A stretch of 15,978 nucleotides of DNA from assembly GCA_902463235.1 (NCBI GenBank), contig CABQER010000017.1, positions 1-15,978 of the forward strand, in the 5' to 3' direction. Made by a program: the position numbers and the translations under genes. This document shows, in pieces, positions 14,696-15,978 of the stretch. Every line of letters starts with the position of its first letter. Positions within the stretch are counted from its first letter, which is position 1. Under the pieces are notes generated by a model. That model saw only the letters and a list, made by a program, of their open reading frames with translations, was not told the DNA's origin and did not search any database. The stretch comes from an uncultured Faecalibacterium sp. (GTDB taxonomy: Bacteria; Bacillota; Clostridia; Oscillospirales; Ruminococcaceae).

Positions 14696-15367
14696 TTAAA
14701 TGGTGCCTTTCTTTTCCAGCGCCTTTTTCAGCTCGGCTGCACCAAAGCGGGGGCTGCTGAGAACCACCTTGCCAAACTTATCGGCGATATACTGTTCGCA
14801 GTAGGCCATGCTGCCCTGTGCAAACACGATCACGTCCACCTTGTCGGCAATGGTACCGGCCATCTCGGTCATGCGGGCCTTGAACTGGTCCTGATCCAGA
14901 CCGAATGCACCGTCCACCAGACAGTCCACCAGTTCCACGTGCCTGTTGCACTCGCGGGCCATGCGCAGGATGGTGCCCTTGGTGGGTTCCAGCGTGGTGG
15001 GCAGGGTAGCCATCACGCCGATGCGCTGGCCCTTGCGGACAGCCTCGCGGCACATCTCCTCGTCCACGCGGACGATAGGCACACCAATGTACTTTGCCAC
15101 GTCCTGTGCACTGTCGGCAACCTCGCCCACGCTGCTGCACAGGTTCAGCATGGCATCCACGCCTTCCTCAGCGGCTTTCATGTACATGCCGATCAGGCGT
15201 GCTGCCGGTGCAGTGGTCACATAGCCTGCCGCGCGGACATCTGCCAGAATGCTGGGGTCCTGCAGGCTGTACAGCTCCACATCATCGCCCAGCTGCTTTT
15301 TGACCTCCTGCTCCACCAGTTCGATCAGTTCCGGGGTGGTGCTGGTATAGATCAGACCTACCTTCAT
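14696..15367 (-). CDS. Asp/Glu-racemase superfamily protein
   Basis: A 223-aa cytoplasmic enzyme of the aspartate/glutamate/hydantoin racemase superfamily. The first catalytic cysteine is Cys77 in LNLCSSVGE, and ATLPTTLEPT (120-129) is a family block. The position of the second catalytic cysteine reads VFAQGSMAY (181-189), with no Cys at the usual spot; Cys190 follows. A one-cysteine set occurs in members that are not two-base racemases, such as arylmalonate decarboxylase, so racemase activity should not be assumed. It is the first gene of the TRAP operon and probably acts on the imported compound. The ATG at 15365-15367 has a perfect AGGAGG upstream; an in-frame start 45 bp earlier does not. 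Confidence 0.86.
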   Translation of the reverse strand: MKVGLIYTSTTPELIELVEQEVKKQLGDDVELYSLQDPSILADVRAAGYVTTAPAARLIGMYMKAAEEGVDAMLNLCSSVGEVADSAQDVAKYIGVPIVRVDEEMCREAVRKGQRIGVMATLPTTLEPTKGTILRMARECNRHVELVDCLVDGAFGLDQDQFKARMTEMAGTIADKVDVIVFAQGSMAYCEQYIADKFGKVVLSSPRFGAAELKKALEKKGTI

Positions 15368-15405
15368 AACGGAAAAGCCTCCTTTTGTTTTTCGCGTTCT
15401 CGTGC

Positions 15406-15472
15406 CGGACAAGCCCGCAGCAAAGGTTCTTTGCTACATCCTACCTTTAGTTCAATCTCAACAGCTTGTCCG
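15406..15472 (-). promoter_or_regulatory. Structured leader upstream of the racemase-TRAP operon
   Basis: A perfect 9-bp inverted repeat (15406-15414 CGGACAAGC with 15464-15472) encloses a second perfect hairpin (15420-15425 with 15429-15434, loop GTT) and an operator-like repeat (15436-15450). In the minus-strand transcript this would give a closed multi-part structure about 40 nt before the ribosome binding site. I recognise no known riboswitch class in it. No gene is supported between 15368 and 15670. Confidence 0.45.
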
Positions 15473-15492
15473 TCTTTACATCCTACCATTAG
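15436..15492. repeat. Two direct repeats of the operator-like motif, 42 bp apart
   Basis: ACATCCTACCTTTAG (15436-15450) and ACATCCTACCATTAG (15478-15492) differ by one base, and the identity extends one base further (TACATCC). Their starts are 42 bp apart, about four turns of DNA, so proteins bound to both would lie on the same face. Both sit upstream of the racemase-TRAP operon. A weak promoter (TTTACT, 17 bp, TAATCT on the minus strand) lies just upstream of the outer copy. Confidence 0.55.
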
Positions 15493-15602
15493 ATTACTCT
15501 TCGGCCCGCAAAAAGTAAATTGGCGAATAGCCGATATTTCGGGCCGGTTTTGGTCGTTCTGCACAAATGTGGGATGAAAGTGGTGAAAAATTCACTTCTT
15601 TC

Positions 15603-15632
15603 TGGACATCATCCCATCTTGCGGCGTATAAT
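15603..15632 (+). promoter_or_regulatory. Promoter of the divergent small membrane protein gene, with embedded operator-like motif
   Basis: TGGACA (15603-15608) and a perfect TATAAT (15627-15632) are 18 bp apart. The spacer contains TCATCCCATCTTG (15609-15621), sharing CATCCCATCTTG with the microcompartment promoter. An inverted TGGGATGA at 15570-15577 forms an 8-bp dyad with TCATCCCA at 15609-15616. So this gene may belong to the same regulon or be controlled in the opposite sense. Confidence 0.65.
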
Positions 15633-15670
15633 ACCCTTAAAGAAAAAGACAGGGAAGGAGCCACCGGAAC

Positions 15671-15978
15671 ATGAATCCGTTTCAAAGTGATAACATCTGG
15701 AAAAAGAAGGCCCGGCAGGGCAAGGCGCAGCAGCATCCGCTCACGCCGCAGCAGGAGTGGCAAAAGCAGGTGAACAGCAGCAGCCTGTGGCTGGGCGGCG
15801 GCGTGGTGCTGCTGGCACTGTATCTGGCCGCTGTCCGCGCCGGCACCGTGGCGCTGGACGCAAGCGCCGTCGTGCTGATCGTGGTGGTGGGCTGCTTCTG
15901 CGTATACACTGCCGCATCCCTCGGCAGGCTGATGAAGAACAAGCCGGAGGAAAAGGCAGCAAAGAAGAAAAAGAAAGC
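15671..15978 (+). CDS. Small membrane protein of unknown function, cut by window end
   Basis: I do not recognise this gene. The visible 102 residues comprise a polar, Gln/Lys-rich N-terminus (about 1-38), two hydrophobic segments (about 39-57 and 65-85), and a very Lys-rich tail that continues past the window edge. The ATG at 15671 is supported by AAGGAG at 15655-15660 and the promoter at 15603-15632. It is divergent from the racemase-TRAP operon across a 303-bp regulatory region. Its link to the transport and microcompartment genes rests only on the shared promoter motif. Confidence 0.7.
   Translation, partial: MNPFQSDNIWKKKARQGKAQQHPLTPQQEWQKQVNSSSLWLGGGVVLLALYLAAVRAGTVALDASAVVLIVVVGCFCVYTAASLGRLMKNKPEEKAAKKKKK

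Noticed and set aside
12932..15577. An 881-codon plus-strand open frame opposite dctQ, dctP and the racemase gene
   Set aside because: It is antisense to well-supported genes, crosses their terminator and intergenic hairpins, and has no recognisable domain or good ribosome binding site.
1..15978. CRISPR arrays, tRNA/rRNA genes, insertion sequences, phage or integrase genes
   Set aside because: Looked for regular direct repeats, cloverleaf sequences and transposase/integrase motifs and saw none.

Overview
The window looks like chromosomal DNA of a GC-rich, anaerobic gut Clostridia bacterium (Oscillospiraceae/Faecalibacterium-like). This rests on strong AGGAGG ribosome binding sites, SigA-type promoters, occasional TTG/GTG starts and the gene families present; no rRNA or other marker gene confirms it. 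All assignments come from reading motifs, not from database searches.

Left edge (1-3300): a non-coding stretch with a long hairpin and a cluster of DnaA-box-like 9-mers, then a plus-strand Zn/Cd-type P1B ATPase, a shared terminator, and a minus-strand GT14-type glycosyltransferase with its own promoter.

Centre (3321-10689, all minus strand): a bacterial microcompartment (metabolosome) operon. In order of transcription: BKACE-family beta-keto acid cleavage enzyme, class II aldolase-like protein, CoA-acylating aldehyde dehydrogenase, tandem-domain shell trimer (BMC-T), PduL phosphotransacylase, shell pentamer (BMC-P), class III FAD disulfide-type oxidoreductase (NADH oxidase/CoA-disulfide reductase-like), and iron-dependent alcohol dehydrogenase. 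The metabolosome core (aldehyde dehydrogenase, phosphotransacylase, alcohol dehydrogenase) is complete. However, there is no single-domain hexamer (BMC-H) gene and no recognised diol dehydratase, ethanolamine lyase or glycyl-radical signature enzyme. The aldolase-like protein has lost two of three canonical zinc histidines. It carries a seven-cysteine cluster, an Ala/Pro linker and a C-terminal helix resembling an encapsulation peptide.

Right side (10824-15367, minus strand): a GntR/FadR-type regulator, preceded in transcription by an Asp/Glu-racemase-superfamily enzyme and a full TRAP transporter (dctP, dctQ, dctM). A divergent plus-strand gene for a small membrane protein begins at 15671 and runs off the end.

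A short sequence motif (core CATCC-Y-A-Y, often within ACATCNYAY) recurs in the intergenic regions: between -35 and -10 of the BKACE promoter, just downstream of the gntR promoter, twice in the racemase/TRAP leader exactly 42 bp apart, and between -35 and -10 of the divergent gene. It is the best candidate operator linking transporter, racemase, regulator and microcompartment into one regulon. Working model (inference): the TRAP system imports a carboxylate, the racemase-family enzyme acts on it, and a beta-keto acid is cleaved with acetyl-CoA by BKACE to acetoacetate and an acyl-CoA. The microcompartment enzymes then interconvert acyl-CoA, acyl-phosphate, aldehyde and alcohol. The actual substrate is not visible from sequence.
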